From contig JACSYO010001810.1 of the NCBI GenBank assembly GCA_016806645.1, forward strand, positions 3,769,001 to 3,833,000: a stretch of DNA of 64,000 bases. Reading direction: 5' to 3'. A program made the position numbers and the translations under genes. This document shows, piece by piece, positions 11,424-24,100 of the stretch. Source of the stretch: Ophiodon elongatus. Its lineage: Eukaryota; Chordata; Actinopteri; Perciformes; Hexagrammidae. The notes beneath the pieces are model-generated. The model was not told where the DNA came from and did not search any database. It saw only the letters and a list, made by a program, of their open reading frames with translations. How positions within the stretch are numbered: the stretch's first letter is position 1; each line of letters opens with the position of its first letter.

Positions 11424-12907
11424 GTGAGTTTCCAAATGATTGATAGCTGATGACAACCCTCCCGGGTTTGTTCCGGTTGAGAAAGTCGGCTTGTTGATGA
11501 AAGGTTAAGTGAGTAATGTGAGAGTTGGAGTTAGTAGAAAGGCTTCAGCATGAACCAACATCTGTTGCCGAAGGTTTTTCAGTGGATGACACAAAATGTA
11601 TTTTAAGAATGTTTTGTTGCTGTTACTTAATCGGGATGGGGGAAAAAAATGATTCACATAAGAATAGCTATTCTTAGCCTCCATGATTCTGAATTGAACA
11701 GATTTTTGTACCTTGTTAATTAAGTTATGTAGGTGGAACAAAAAAACAGAACTCAACCAAGCAAAGTACAGCACGCAGACAATGTACAGCAAGAAAGGCA
11801 AGCGTTTGGGTGTATTTTGGATAAAATAACTTAATAATTAGCTTTGCATGACGAAAGTGACAATTTTGTTGAAAAAAAAACCTCACAGCTACTGGATTGG
11901 GTGAAGAAAATAACTCCATCCACACTCCGTTTGACAATGGCGTTCCCTGGTACTAACCTTGCAGAAGAGAGGCTGTTCTCCACTTTTTTTCAAAATGCAC
12001 AGACAGACGAAGACTAACTGCCTGTCGCCCATGTGCCATTATAAGAAGTCACCTCTGTATGAAATTAGAAAAAACAGGGACATTAGTGAAAAAGAACAAT
12101 GCCAATTCTTTTGGATTTTACAAAAATATGTAAGTTCTGTTTTAATTGACCTTTCTGTAATTGTGGGTTAAGCAACATCTGCTCTTTGGGTCACAGTGCT
12201 TTACAAAGGACCTCTCTCCACGTTTGCCTCATTAGCAGCTAGTGATTGTTGCCGGAGGACCAGTCTCAGGAGAGGCAGAGTAAGGGCAGCACGGGGCAGG
12301 CCATGTAGATATATGGGCACGCTGCCATTTCCATATGTTAACCCTGCTCCACTGCAGACATTGTAAAATCCTCACTGCGGCTCAACTGTGCCTTTCTGAA
12401 CCAAGAGTTACGAGTGCAGTGTCACAAAACCCGGGGAGTGTGAATAATTACCCTCCCTCCCCACAGAAACTGTTCATAACACTTTATGCAGGCAATTTAT
12501 GGTGTGGGTGGCACTAGAGCAACTTAATGACTTATGTGAACAAGCGGCCACTATAGACTATGGCGCTCACAGAGAGTGACCTGTTTCCACCGTGCCTCCA
12601 TGTTGAAAAGACAACTGCAGAGCTCTCAGTCCCCCAGAGAGGTGGAGTGTCTCTCCCCAATCAGGTGTGAATTGCAAGAGGCCGGCAGGTGTTAGGCCAC
12701 CCATTCACACTGGCTTTTCCACAGGACAGCTGAATGAAAAAGAAAAAGTTCCAAAGACAGATCTAAATGCACACAGCCTTCAATATTGCCTCTGCAAATA
12801 GCATTTGAGCCACCTAAAATTGGGGTGAGATGCAGGTGCTGGACGGTTGAACTGTCGATAAACTAAATATTGTGCTTTTTTTACTGGGAGCTGGTAAGTT
12901 TAGGGAT

Positions 12908-13400
12908 GATGCACTACAAGGCCACAAGTATGTGGACACCTCAACATAGTTCCCGGCATGTTTGAACATTATAACCATGAGTGATTATTGAACATTTTAT
13001 TACAAAATCATGGGCAATAATATGCTGCAATAACAGGATCCATTCCTGGGTTTTCCCCATGCAGCCACAGGAGGAGGGACGATGGGCAGAGATGTTGGGT
13101 GATAAGTTCTGCTTGCAGTTATTGTTCATCCCGAAGGGGTTGGATGTTACCGAGGTCAGAGTGTTGGCCAGGCCAGTCAGCTTCTTCCACGCCAAACCAG
13201 GAAAACAGTTTCTTTATGGACCTCAGTTTTGTGCACAGGGGCATTGTAATGTTAAACAGGAAACAGCCTTACCCAAACTGGAGCCAATAAAGTTAGAAAC
13301 ACACTATTACATTAAATATCATTATATACTCTTGCATTAATAGTTCCTTATTGGAACTAAGGAGTCTAGCTCAAACCATGAAAAGCAACACCTGACCAAA
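12908..13400 (-). mobile_element. truncated, decayed Tc1/mariner-like transposon
   Basis: The segment begins with AAGTATGTGGACACCT, typical of the end of fish Tc1-like elements, and continues through TGTTGGGTGATAAG, GCCAGGCCAGTCAGCTTCTTCCACGCC and TTGTGCACAGGGGCATTGTAATG to GGAACTAAGGAGTCTAGC. On the minus strand, part of it still reads like the C-terminal DDE-transposase text DWPxQxxDL (here DWPGQHSDLGNI), with the usual SPDLNPIE corrupted. The element is cut off after about 490 bases, and the rest of the transposase and the second terminal repeat are missing. Not functional. Confidence 0.85.
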
Positions 13401-13642
13401 AGTACACATATTGTTTATATGATACATACAGTTTGATGATATATGATAAGTGATATAAATATACAGATATACAGAGATCCAAACACTTCAACTTCAGAAT
13501 GTTTTATTTAAACATTTAATCCAACTGCATAATAGTGATGTTGTGGAGTGATAATATACTGTTGCTGACATACCACACAAACTGATTTTATTTAACAGAT
13601 TGGCCAGATGTTACTATCCACATTGAAACACACTCACTGTCA

Positions 13643-13672
13643 TTATACAATTGTAAGTGTGCAATTGTATAA
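13643..13672. repeat. perfect inverted repeat
   Basis: TTATACAATTG (13643-13653) and CAATTGTATAA (13662-13672) are exact reverse complements around an 8-base loop. Role unknown. Confidence 0.85.
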
Positions 13673-14285
13673 ACCTTTTAGAACAATATCATTAAAATGT
13701 GCACAACCTAAAAAGGATAGTTAAAAAATATTGCTGGCATTTCTGTCATTGTCAATAAATCTCATGAAAAGACCAAAACCATCCATGTGTTAGTCCATTT
13801 CTCATTACTTACTTTAAGTAATAGTTGGTATACTGTTATCAATGATCAATAATAACTAATAAAATAATTGTTTCCAAATGCATTTCATACTTTCATAAAA
13901 AAAAAAGAAAAAGTACATTCCTAAAACAGCCGGGCACTGTGCTTTTTAGAAAATGTTACTTAACCGGAGAGAATTGTGCATTTGCTGGTGATTATTATTC
14001 TCAGATGCAGATAATAAACATTTGAGAGGAATACAATATATCAGGCTTTGACTGTTAGATGGTAGAGTCAATTAATTGTATTTGTTTCTTTGTTGAGTTT
14101 TGAAAATAAGACTTGAGTTTGAAAAATCCACATTTTGGGAAATAATAAACTTGCCGTTGTTTCAATCCCTTGGTTAATCCAGAGTGTAACCCCACAGCGG
14201 TTCTAGAGATTTTGCCGGATTAGTTTTGTTGATGTTGATGAGAGTGTCGGGATGTGACCCTTACCACGTCTTCCTCCTCATGCAG

Positions 14286-14360
14286 GTTTCTGGCTGCGAC
14301 GACACGGAGATCCCGGACGAGGTGAAGCTGATCGGCTTTGCACAGCTAAGTGTTAGCTGA
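14286..14360 (+). CDS. stk39: stk39 last coding exon and stop
   Basis: The acceptor is CATGCAG. It encodes VSGCDDTEIPDEVKLIGF followed by AQLSVS and TGA at 14358-14360. The ending IGFAQLSVS is the C-terminus of SPAK (OSR1 ends in SIS), which settles the paralogue. A consensus donor (CAG|GTGAGA at 14381) lies 23 nt past the stop, so the mRNA may carry a further non-coding exon. Confidence 0.96.
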   Translation, partial: VSGCDDTEIPDEVKLIGFAQLSVS

Positions 14361-15760
14361 TGCCCTCTTCATGCCTGAAGCAGGTGAGACAGTGGGGAGA
14401 CAGTTCAGGGCAGACAGACTGAGGAACATACCATCACTTCCTGAAACATCTTCCCCACCACCCTCCCTGAAAACTCACACTCCCTCCTCCCTCACTCCTT
14501 TTCACCTTCCCTGACCCCTAGCTCGGCCACCGCCCCACCTGCACCTCCTTAGCGCCAACTTCCCTGCTTACTGTCCCCTGACCTTTCACCTTAAAAACAT
14601 TCCACGGCCTAACCCACAAAGCGGGATCAGGAGACAGCCCAGGAACTTAAAGATGTACTCAGGTGGTGACATAAGGTGATTAAGATGTAGCTTTGAATGT
14701 TTTTTTTTTTTTTTTGTTCTTTTACTTGTTTTACATCACATTACCTTTGTGTTTAGCAAAGCTCTCATTATTTATTGAAATGAGAAGGTATTTTTATGTT
14801 TCTCATGCTGTTTTGTTGCCATAGTGAAAACAAATTGACTGGCATCTCACAAACGCACTCATTTGTGATGTTTCCCTGCGGTCTTTGTCAGAATGTAAGG
14901 TTTAGTTAATTTATGGGGAAAAGCACATTTTCATAATAACATAATGAATGTCTAAAAGAAGAATGAGTTGTATTTCTGTGTCAAGACCTGTTTTACACTG
15001 ACAAGAAGGGAACCATGTGCTTGAGAGTGCAGGAAAAAAAAGAGGAGAGACCTGGATGCTACTGTGTTTAATTTGCTGCTCTTGACAGTGCTAATGCTTC
15101 AAAATGTTAGAGGTGCCTTGTTCATTTTTCTGTGCCTAAGAAAGTAGACAATGAGTGAGCGTACACAAAGAGCCGAACCTGCTGATTACCATTTCAGTTC
15201 AAGTCAAGTATTTTAACTTAATGAGACAAGCTACAATGCACTTTTGGGCTGAGTGTGTGCACCCAACGAGCAAATGCTTAGCCCCTGGAGACAAGTTAAC
15301 TTGTGTGCGTTTGTCGTCAGACAAATGAAACATAACAGAACCTGCAGTCATGTAATCAGCTCTGGTTGACTTGTCTTCAGATGACACGTTAATTGACAAA
15401 ACCACAACAGTTTAATTTTCTTGCACTGTCCTGCTGCACTACAAAGCCCTTTGTTTCCAAAAAATTTAGTAGTAACTAAAATGTACTGTATGACAATGCA
15501 TCTGGGGATGAAACCAAAAGGCAACTATTGAAAGGGTGACAAGCCATTTGTTTGTCCAAACAAGTCCAGCTCTAAATTATTTTTAAGTATTGAGATGGTA
15601 AATATTAACTTCTACTTAATTCTTTATTATGAAGTAATTTATTGTGTTTTCTATGTACAGTATGTGTCCCATTTCAGCATATAACCCCTGTTCCCTCTCT
15701 GTAATCAGCTGATGTCAAATTTCTGACGAAAAGCCACAATAAAGAATTGCTATTATTTAA
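14361..15760 (+). other. stk39: stk39 3' UTR
   Basis: This is the non-coding stretch after the stk39 stop. It starts C-rich and AC-rich (14450-14620), has a T run at 14700-14715, and ends with a canonical AATAAA at 15738-15743. Extent is inferred from the stop and this signal; cleavage would be expected roughly 10-30 nt downstream. Whether 14384-15660 is retained or spliced out cannot be told here. Confidence 0.65.
15738..15743 (+). terminator. stk39: stk39 polyadenylation signal
   Basis: A perfect AATAAA lies 1.38 kb after the stk39 stop in the right orientation, followed within about 30 nt by a GTGTGG element that could serve as the downstream G/U-rich part. Confidence 0.6.
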
Positions 15761-15764
15761 AAAA

Positions 15765-17694
15765 ACGTGTGGAGTCTTTACTATTAGCTCTCAGCGTCAT
15801 AACATTCTCAGTCATAACTTGATACCACCTTTACTAAAACTCAAATATCTCATGATTTTGAGGTTGATTTTTTAAATGATATGATTTAGTGGCTATTGAC
15901 TCTAAAAGGCCAACTCACAACTGCAATTTTCCCCCATGGCAGCATTTGGCAAGTTTACAGCGTGGACTTTTAAGTTCAAGTCAATTTATTTTTAGACAGC
16001 CCAAGATCACACATCTTCCTCAAGGGGCTTTACAATCTTGACAGCATACAACGCTTCCTGCTCCTAGACCTTTCATTTAATAAAGAAAAATCTCCCCCAA
16101 AAAACTCTTTAACAGGGAAAAACTCCTCTCTAGTTATGCTTTTGTTAAACTATAATTTTAGATTTATAGCCAATATATTGTTCAAGAAGCTATGTAGGTT
16201 TGCTTCAGATAGCTAAATCATTTAAAACATTCCGTTCTGTGACCACAGAACAACCTGCTCTTTAATTACAAACACATTGAAACTTAAAGTAACCCTCTGT
16301 AAATTTATAACAGAGAACTCAAAACAGGCAAGAAGTGAAAGCAGTAGTATAACTTTAATTATTCAAGTATTTGTTTTTTAATATAAAAAACATACAATAT
16401 ATAACAACAACCCCTTGCGGGATGGATGCTTTCACAGTAAATGTCACATTAGCTTATAATACTACAAAACCCTTGAAAAAATGAAATGAAAATTTTCGCC
16501 ATGAATGCCACATTTTCTGAGAAGCACAAAATCTTTCCATGATGTCAGTAGCAGCGCTTCAGTAATCACTTATATGCCAGATACATACAATAATACATCC
16601 AGTCTGTAATGTCCTTAGCTACAGTTAAACTCATACTTGCACAACATGATACTGTATTTATGTTGATATATGGAGGATGCGCTGAAATAGCTGCTGACAC
16701 ACAGCAATCATTAACCAGGAGCAGCAGCTGGAGTAATGAGCTGGTAGCTGAGACACACAATTACCTCAAGTACAAAAAATGTCAAAGAGGAAAAAAAACT
16801 GAATGCATCTAAAAAAAAAAAAATATACATCTGGCTTTTTCGGAGAGAAGAGGCAGTGAAGTTATAAAAGTATGTAAACAAAAACATAAGGCAAAAGTCA
16901 TAAAAAAAAGAGCATCCTACGTGGTTTCATTTTTACCAATGCAAGAGAAAAATTATCAATTGAAAAATATAAAATGAACTTTCAACTTGGTCTGTTGGGA
17001 GACTGACAATATACTGCAGCGCATGTATTCATAAAGATGAAAAAAGGGAAGCTTGAGTGTAGATGCAGTTTTACCTCAACAGACAACCAGGTTTGTTGTT
17101 GGATATGACTATTATTTGCACTCTAGTTGTTCAGAAACTCTTCTTTCACTTGTAAATAATACTTTTAAAATGTATAATATTATAGATGTGATATAGTCAT
17201 TTGAAACCTAATTGATTCCTGCACAGAAATTGTCTTTTGGCTTGCTCTTCTACAGGAAGATCAGGGTGCTGAGTCAGCAGCCATGCAGGTGGTAGAGATC
17301 CAGTGTCTTGCTCAAGAACACTTTAGCAGGGTTTTGAACCAAGGTCGTCTCTACCCATCAGGCCACACTACTTAATGCTTAACACTGATTGCTTGATGCT
17401 TATAAGGAATATTCTGCTTAAATTTGTACCTGGAATACAAAACCACCTTCAATAACAAACACCATGTATTGAATATGCGTGAGAGTACGCGCTTTACAAG
17501 CCTCATGCATTCATTAACAATCATGAGGCATGATCAGCAGAAATAGACATAGATGGATGTTAATGAAAACATTTGTCATCAAATAGAGACTAGCCGCGGC
17601 CTTCAGTGTTTTTACATTACTCAGTGTGATGAGATTTGAAAACTGAGAAAAAGGCAAAGAAAAAAACGTTGTTGTCCTGTGGCCCTTGTGTCCC
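15765..17694. other. convergent stk39 / b3galt1 intergenic space, mostly likely b3galt1 3' UTR
   Basis: The region lies between the stk39 polyadenylation signal and the b3galt1 stop. No protein-coding segment is supported. ATTAAA-type signals on the minus strand (for example complement of 16354-16359) could end a b3galt1 3' UTR of about 1.3 kb. A dispersed repeat sits at 15965-16130, and 17225-17385 also looks repeat-derived (text like a fish repeat containing TCTTGCTCAAGAACACTT). Confidence 0.5.
15965..16130. repeat. dispersed repeat, TCAATTTATTTTTAGACAGC type
   Basis: Reads AAGTCAATTTATTTTTAGAC, CCTCAAGGGGCTTTACAATC, then TCCCCCAAAAAACTC, the typical wording of a very common teleost repeat. 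A partial relative occurs at 43585-43710. Confidence 0.65.
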
Positions 17695-18681
17695 TTAACA
17701 TCTCAGGTGCTTCTTGCTGGACATGTCGTTCCAAATGCGGTGCATCTCCTCCGGGGAGATCTGGTGCACGGTGATAACCCGCCTGTACCTGCAAAGACTG
17801 TAGGCCATTTTCCAGTGATTAAAACCACTGTTCTGATACGGGTGTATACCCAGCTTACGCAAACACAGTCCCACATACACGTCCTCCAGGTGCAACAGTC
17901 TTGTGTGTAATGAAGTCTGGTAGATCAGCTCAGCAACGTCTGTTGAGAACACATAGCCAGTGCCTGAGCAGAAAGCCGGGTATTTACTGTCGGGATACAA
18001 GTCCCTGGACATATACCACTTACTGCGCATATCCCTTATGGGACCACCGTTTATTACGTAGCCGGTAAAATATCTCCTCCGCGGCTTGGTGGTGGGCTTC
18101 AGGAGCTTGTAGATCAGATTGTCCATGTTGACAAAGATGTCGCTGTCGGTCTTCATGACGTACTGCGCTTTGGGGCAGAAGGTAGCCACCCAGCGCATGC
18201 CCATCATGGTCTTGAGGGTGAGGTTGTGGTAGGAATCAATAAAGTTCTCCACCACAATGTCATGGAAGATCTGGCTCTCCTGCTCCACCATCTGGTTCAG
18301 GACGGGATCTGTGTTCCTGCCCAGCAGAAAGATGGTGAGGATGTGGATGTCGCCGAAGGTGCTCTCATCCCCCCAGGTCTCCCGGATGGCCTGCCGCGCA
18401 TCAAACTCCTTGTGTGTGGTGCTAATGAGGATCACCAGGAAGGGAGCGGCACTTTCGCACTTCTTCGGCTCATTGATGACAAATTCAAAGGCATGTGGGT
18501 TAAGGGAGCGGGTGTGGATGTTGGTGAAGGTGATGTTTTTTGGGGGTATCGCAGTCTTACGTATAGGCACAGACATGTGGCCGACATAGGTGGATGTTGG
18601 GCGAGATATACTCAAGTACCACAGAGCGCTCGCCCAGCAGACCACTGTCAACAGGTATAAACATGACACTTTTGAAGGCAT
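17695..18681 (-). CDS. b3galt1: beta-1,3-galactosyltransferase 1, complete single-exon CDS
   Basis: This 328-residue protein matches vertebrate B3GALT1 (326 residues in human) almost end to end, from the MxSKVSCLY start to the SSKKHLRC end. It transfers galactose from UDP-galactose in beta-1,3 linkage to GlcNAc-ended glycans (type 1 chains) in the Golgi. It is a type II membrane protein with a short cytoplasmic tail, a signal-anchor at about residues 6-23, a variable stem to about 75, then the GT31 catalytic domain. Visible motifs are RQAIRETW (96-103), the metal/UDP-binding DSD at 179-181 inside MKTDSDIFVNMDN, FCSGTGYVFS (237-246) and EDVYVG (266-271). N-glycosylation sequons occur at N49 and N153. 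The coding region is intact and clearly more GC-rich than its flanks. An acceptor (TGCAG, AG at 18686-18687) four bases before the ATG suggests upstream non-coding exons, as in mammals. Teleosts can carry two copies; I cannot assign a/b. Confidence 0.97.
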   Translation of the reverse strand: MPSKVSCLYLLTVVCWASALWYLSISRPTSTYVGHMSVPIRKTAIPPKNITFTNIHTRSLNPHAFEFVINEPKKCESAAPFLVILISTTHKEFDARQAIRETWGDESTFGDIHILTIFLLGRNTDPVLNQMVEQESQIFHDIVVENFIDSYHNLTLKTMMGMRWVATFCPKAQYVMKTDSDIFVNMDNLIYKLLKPTTKPRRRYFTGYVINGGPIRDMRSKWYMSRDLYPDSKYPAFCSGTGYVFSTDVAELIYQTSLHTRLLHLEDVYVGLCLRKLGIHPYQNSGFNHWKMAYSLCRYRRVITVHQISPEEMHRIWNDMSSKKHLRC

Positions 18682-18700
18682 TATGCTGCATTTAGGTGTG
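18682..18700 (-). promoter_or_regulatory. b3galt1: putative 3' splice site just before the b3galt1 start codon
   Basis: On the minus strand the bases before the ATG read CTAAATGCAG then CATA-ATG, giving an AG acceptor at 18686-18687. The pyrimidine tract is weak. The inference that the coding exon is preceded by spliced 5' UTR exons rests on this site and on the known B3GALT1 gene structure. Confidence 0.45.
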
Positions 18701-21066
18701 TTTTGATCAGCTGGATCTTATAAAGCTTTCTTTCCTTTAGCAATTCACCCAGCGAGGCAGCATGAAGCTGCTCCAGCGTGCAGTTTGACATTAATTGTCA
18801 GTAATGGATTACTTCAGAGAGAAGTGATGCTGTTAGTGTTTTAATGCAAAGCACTTTAAAATTGTATGGATATCCAATTTCTCTTGATGACATTCTTCTT
18901 CTCCATTTACACCTGGAAGAGAGAGAGAGAGATAAATAGATTAGATGTGTGTGTTTATACTGTATATATATATACATATAGCAATAAGTTAACCAAATGC
19001 TGAGTATCATAATATATTTATACAATAAATAAATAAATAATCTAAGTACTGTAGTAACAATGCAGGTGGGAGTATTGAGATGATTTACTCAAGTAAAGTA
19101 AAAGCACATCATAACATCAGCAAAATGTAGGCGACTACTAAATACAAACTCAATACAGAAAGCTGGCCCCTGTAAGCGCTATAGTATCAAATCATATTCG
19201 ATTATTGAAGCTGATACATGAATGTGTACGTAGTATTTAACTGTTGGTAGAGGTGGAGTTTAATTTAAACTACTGTAGAGTTATATCCAATCCATACCAA
19301 CATATAAGAGTGATTTGTACATGAATCATTTGGAAAAGATACTAATGAAAGCCTCTTCTCTAAGGAAGAAAGTCATAAGATATGTGTATGATCAAATGTT
19401 TGTTAACATACGATCATTAATAAAATATCTTGGGGGAAGATTTCCGGTCCCATCTTGATGATAAAATGTGACAAAACCTTTTATTGAATACAAAGAAAAT
19501 GAAATGTTCTAAGAAATGCTATGAGACCCAATACAAGACTATTGACAGACTACATGTAAACCGAGCTATTTGATGTAAATATGACCCCACGTGCTTTCCA
19601 TTATGTCTGATATGTAAAAAATAGCCGTGTACATTTGGTCATCTTATGTGGTCACATCCTAAAATTGTAATGTTTTTTTTGGCAGTCCAAAAAAGATTTA
19701 GAAAGTATCGTGGATCTAAATCCACATCACTTTGTACTGGGATTAGACTCTGATTATGAATGTCACGATTAACTGTGATTCAGAGCTATGAGACCAGTGA
19801 TGTGAGTATTTAGAGAGTATTTAGGCGCAAAGTACATCAATAGAGAAGAAAAGGGAGATGAAAGATGACACCCAAAATTATTAATAGATATTTACAGACT
19901 GTATGAGCTCAAACAAACAAGCCTAATACTCCTTTACAATAATTCATTACATGTTTACTATAGGCAAACTCGTTAAAATATGCAATAATTCTGATCAGCG
20001 ATGGAATAGTGGCATTAGAATGTGCCAGAGGCCAAATTTGGGCCTTTTTTGGGAGGGTTTTATGGCCAAAACCTTCACCAGGGTTGAGGGCACATGTTAG
20101 CATGTATATCATGTATCCTGGCTTTTGAAGATCTCAGTGACTTTTCTATTTATTCAGGGAAGCCAGAACAGAAAATGCACTTCACAGGAGAATGGCCATA
20201 ATGTAATAAAACCTACATTTCCATCTTAAAAGCTGGAAAGTAGAAAACCCAGGCTGAGCAGAAAGCATTAGCCGTAATGACATGATTTGAATTCCATTTA
20301 AACATAGACTGCAATTACCTGCAGTCTATACCCATATTGTAAAGCAAGGTACTTTGTTTGACTGAGAGACATGACATTAACATCAAAGGATGAAGTACAT
20401 GCTTTGAAAACAATGAACACAATGTCTTCTTCTTTGTAGAGAAGGGAATCTCTTACATGAAATAGTGGACGTTATGTCTGTGAGAAAAATACCTTCTCAT
20501 CTTGCACTGTGACTTCATCTATACTGTTGTGTTGGCGTCAGTTTGAGAATAGAGTCTTACAAATGTTGTTACGCTCAGTTTATGTTCCCTTTTCCCCAGT
20601 CTTGCAACAAAACTCTTATGTTGAGAGTATTTGCTCACAATATCAGACCTCTCCTCCCCTTGTGAAATTACAGTTAGATCTCATAGGATTTAGAGCAGCA
20701 AACAATCGTCCCCTTTACCAACAGTTTACTCCGACGCCAGAAATACACAGAGACTGCAATATGTTCTAATACCAGAGGAGGGTAAGGCAGAGTGAAGACA
20801 GAATAACGGGGCAATGACTGTTGGCTCTGAGGTTAATAACAAGGTGAAAAGAGAAACCGACACAAAAACAAGGCACATACTGTGTGTACATGTACACATG
20901 TTCAAACACACGATAACCAGGGCCAGCTTATGCAAGCAGTCTCTATGTCCCACATTGTCCCTTTGAAATCTCACTTTCCAGACTGAAGCAAAAATATTTA
21001 TGAGACAGAACTCCTGACAGACCCTCCCAGAACAAACACTTCTAAGCTGGTCTGGATTTCTTATGT

Positions 21067-21067
<1 letters not shown>

Positions 21068-21124
<57 letters not shown>
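21068..21124. repeat. (CA)n microsatellite
   Basis: About 28 uninterrupted CA units. Confidence 0.98.
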
Positions 21125-21128
<4 letters not shown>

Positions 21129-24100
21129 CAATACAATGATAATTAACTTTTGAAAGCATATTCTGATGGCAGGTGAGTTAATAACACCAACAAATCAAAA
21201 CGCCGGAGATGATGATTGGCACAACTCTCCACCGCTGTGACTCAAAAAAATGCAGAAGAACTTAAAATATCTCTCCTGTCAGAGTTATTCATCATATGTA
21301 AAATGTGCTCTTTAGGCCCCACTTTGTTTAGCAGCTCATGAAGTGAATCGCATCACATTGGATTGTGTCGCATCGCAAGTGACATCAAACAATGACCAAC
21401 TGCAATAAACACATACATATCCCCTATCTATATGTTCTCGCACTTGTGTTTATCAACAAATACACACTTGATATTCACTACCACAGACAGGTCACCTGTC
21501 AACCAATCACTATGGACACAGCTACTAACTTCTTTAGTTTTCTTTTTTAAAATCAAAGCTCTGTTCTGTAGTTTATTACGGAGGCCTCTCAAGTTCAGTC
21601 TCTGGTTCTCTGTCGATGTGGCTGCTCTCGCTTGTGGTTAGATGACAATAGCATGGAGCGGAGCCTGCAGGCAGGCCGCCAGACCTTTGCAGAGCCATTA
21701 TCCTAATCAGTCTCCATAACACTGGAAGTCACACAGAGTCAGTGGGACCAGATTGGGCAGGTGACTGGCAGAAAGGATAGTAAGACATAAAACAGGGACG
21801 CCCCCGTTTAGCACTGGACCTTCAGGACATGAAAAGTACTCCGGAAACACAACAGGGAGGGGACTGAAATGAGGAAATAATTAGTCTATACTTCCAACAG
21901 AGACCCAATTTATCATGATTTATTGTATAGCAAGAGTTAAAACTTGTATGGGGAGCATAGCTCAAAAGACAGCCATTCATCAAGACATGGCATTTCTTTC
22001 TCCAAGCCTCTGGGTTGACTGTTTGGCGGACTGGTTTTCAAAAAGGGGCTATTACGCTCTCCACTGCACACTACAAAAATGTTTTGATTCATGGCCCCAT
22101 GACCATCTATAGACGGGTATCTAAAGTGTTTTTCCAATAACAATGTCTCAGAGCAAATAGATTGCCAGATTGAATTAACTGGTTCATACAAAGCTGGAGT
22201 ATTGAGGAGAGCCTGAGCCCAAAATGTAAATTGATCACTTTGGCTTTCATTCGACATAACAGTCTTTGAATAATGCTGGTTATAGTTTTAATTACACAGC
22301 ACACTAATGACAGACCTTACGAGATGACACATGTCATTTTAATATCTTACTGACAGTGTATCTACACCATGCTGTTTTAATACAAACACCTCCGCTGCTC
22401 TAAGTTAAGTGTTTAGTAATATGTGGATGACAGTATGAAGGAGGGATTCCTCCTCTCCTCAGACTTTTACTTCTAAATGTGGATTAAAACCCCAGCTGAC
22501 ATTAGTCTTTTTTCACAATAACAAATAACTGAATGATTTATGAATACTGATTACAAGACTGCCAAATGGCAGAGACGTGTGAAAAAAGATATGAAAATTG
22601 TGGCACAGCAAGTGGTAAAGTCCTCAATCTCCCTGACAAGCATTATGATAAAAGCCACATTTATAAGCTCAAAGATGAGATTTCATCGACATTGAAGAAA
22701 GGAGAGTGACCATGCACACATTTTCACATCCATTAAAAGGTGTTTCTCACAACATTTACTTGATCCTCTCTATAGTTTATTAGCCATTTTTCTGGTTCTC
22801 TTATCATAAAATACAAATGAAAAACTAGCCAAGTAGAACAGACACATTTTCAACTACCAGACTGAGCCTGGAAAGCTTTTTCATCATCCTGTCTATAAAT
22901 GCTTCATTCAAGAAAGACCATTGTGTACTGTAAGATCTGTTGTTCTGGAAACAAAGATGGCTTCAGTATATCAACTGAGAAAACACACACATTTTCTAAA
23001 TAATGAGGCATCGCTTTAAGCGACAGCCCCAGTAGATCATTCATGTGGCATTTATATCATTATTCACTTTTTTTCTATTCTGTGGCTATCATTCTTTGCT
23101 GTAAGTCTATCTCCCCATGTTGCTATGGTTACCCGCTGTGTTAAATAACATGAACTTGTGAAATGAATTATGGTGATTTTTTTTGTCCGTTTTTTTGTCA
23201 GTTTTTATTTCACAATGCTATTCATTGAATGTCCACTCAACACATAACTGGCCCCTACTCTGTTTGTTGTGACTAGTAGACAAAGACATTATGAGGAAAA
23301 GTGGCACCATGAAATAAAACAATCATTGGGGTGCCATTGTTAAAAAAAATGGCAATAAAAAAACATCGCAATAAAATACACTGGGTGTTTCAGGTTTCCA
23401 CATCAAACCACTTCCAAACTAGTTATAATGTCTTTCCCTGAACTTCCTCCTTCAGCAGATGAATGTGAAATCAGTCTTGTGGTGTCAAACGCTGCACAAG
23501 CATCAGTCTGTACAGTGAAGGGAAAACATCAGAGTGAATAACAAGAATCAAAACACATTTTCAAGAGAACACCAGCTTAAAATATTGGGCACTTATTGGT
23601 GAAGTTTTTCCTCACATGTTCATCCTTGTAACCAAATAGCGTTCTTTGAAGTAACAAAGCTAAAGTAACTTGTTCTGTTTGTTTAAAATGTAACAGTCTA
23701 ATCACTGTTTCCATCTCTCTGCAGAGGAGATGAGATTTGATTTGAACCAGACGAACAAAAGAATCAGATTCTGTTTCCCACAGACTCCCATCTTTTCTAT
23801 TGCACTCTGACTGAAACATGAGGGAAATATTGTCATTTACATATTTTATGCTTAGGACTTGATTGTGCTCAACTATTATATCAAGCTAAACTCTGAAGGA
23901 AAATATGTACTGGAAATTAAATGAGTGAAGCTACATTAAGCTGAATGAAAAACACAAAACTGGCAACACCATTACTTTCCTCCATTGGCAGAGCTGAGAG
24001 TATTGTCATATCTTGAAGTAAATCAGTTAAATGTTGACTCAATATATCGCTAAAACAGATTTTATTGGGTGAATCGAGGGTTGTTGGCTCTGTATACATA

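Larger units (their letters stand above)
11424..14285 (+). other. stk39: stk39 last coding intron with a Tc1-like relic
   Basis: A 2.9 kb intron. Apart from the Tc1/mariner-like fragment at 12908-13400 and a perfect hairpin at 13643-13672 it holds AT-rich sequence. The ORFs at 11.5-12.2 kb show no recognisable protein. Confidence 0.7.

Noticed and set aside
11930..12030. Possible hAT-transposase-like text (AFPGTNLAEERLFS) on the + strand
   Set aside because: Only a dozen residues resemble the dimerisation-region wording, with no supporting sequence around it; too little to call.
1..14360. OXSR1 (OSR1) as identity of the left gene
   Set aside because: DTADGVSQELFSAGL and the ending IPDEVKLIGFAQLSVS match STK39 wording better, and the neighbours b3galt1 and xirp2 are those of STK39.
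18226..18660. 144-codon and 110-codon + strand ORFs
   Set aside because: They are antisense shadows of the b3galt1 coding sequence, which is strongly conserved on the other strand.
20726..21136. 136-codon minus-strand ORF with a CVCV run
   Set aside because: Opened by the CA microsatellite at 21068-21124; the rest shows no protein similarity I recognise.
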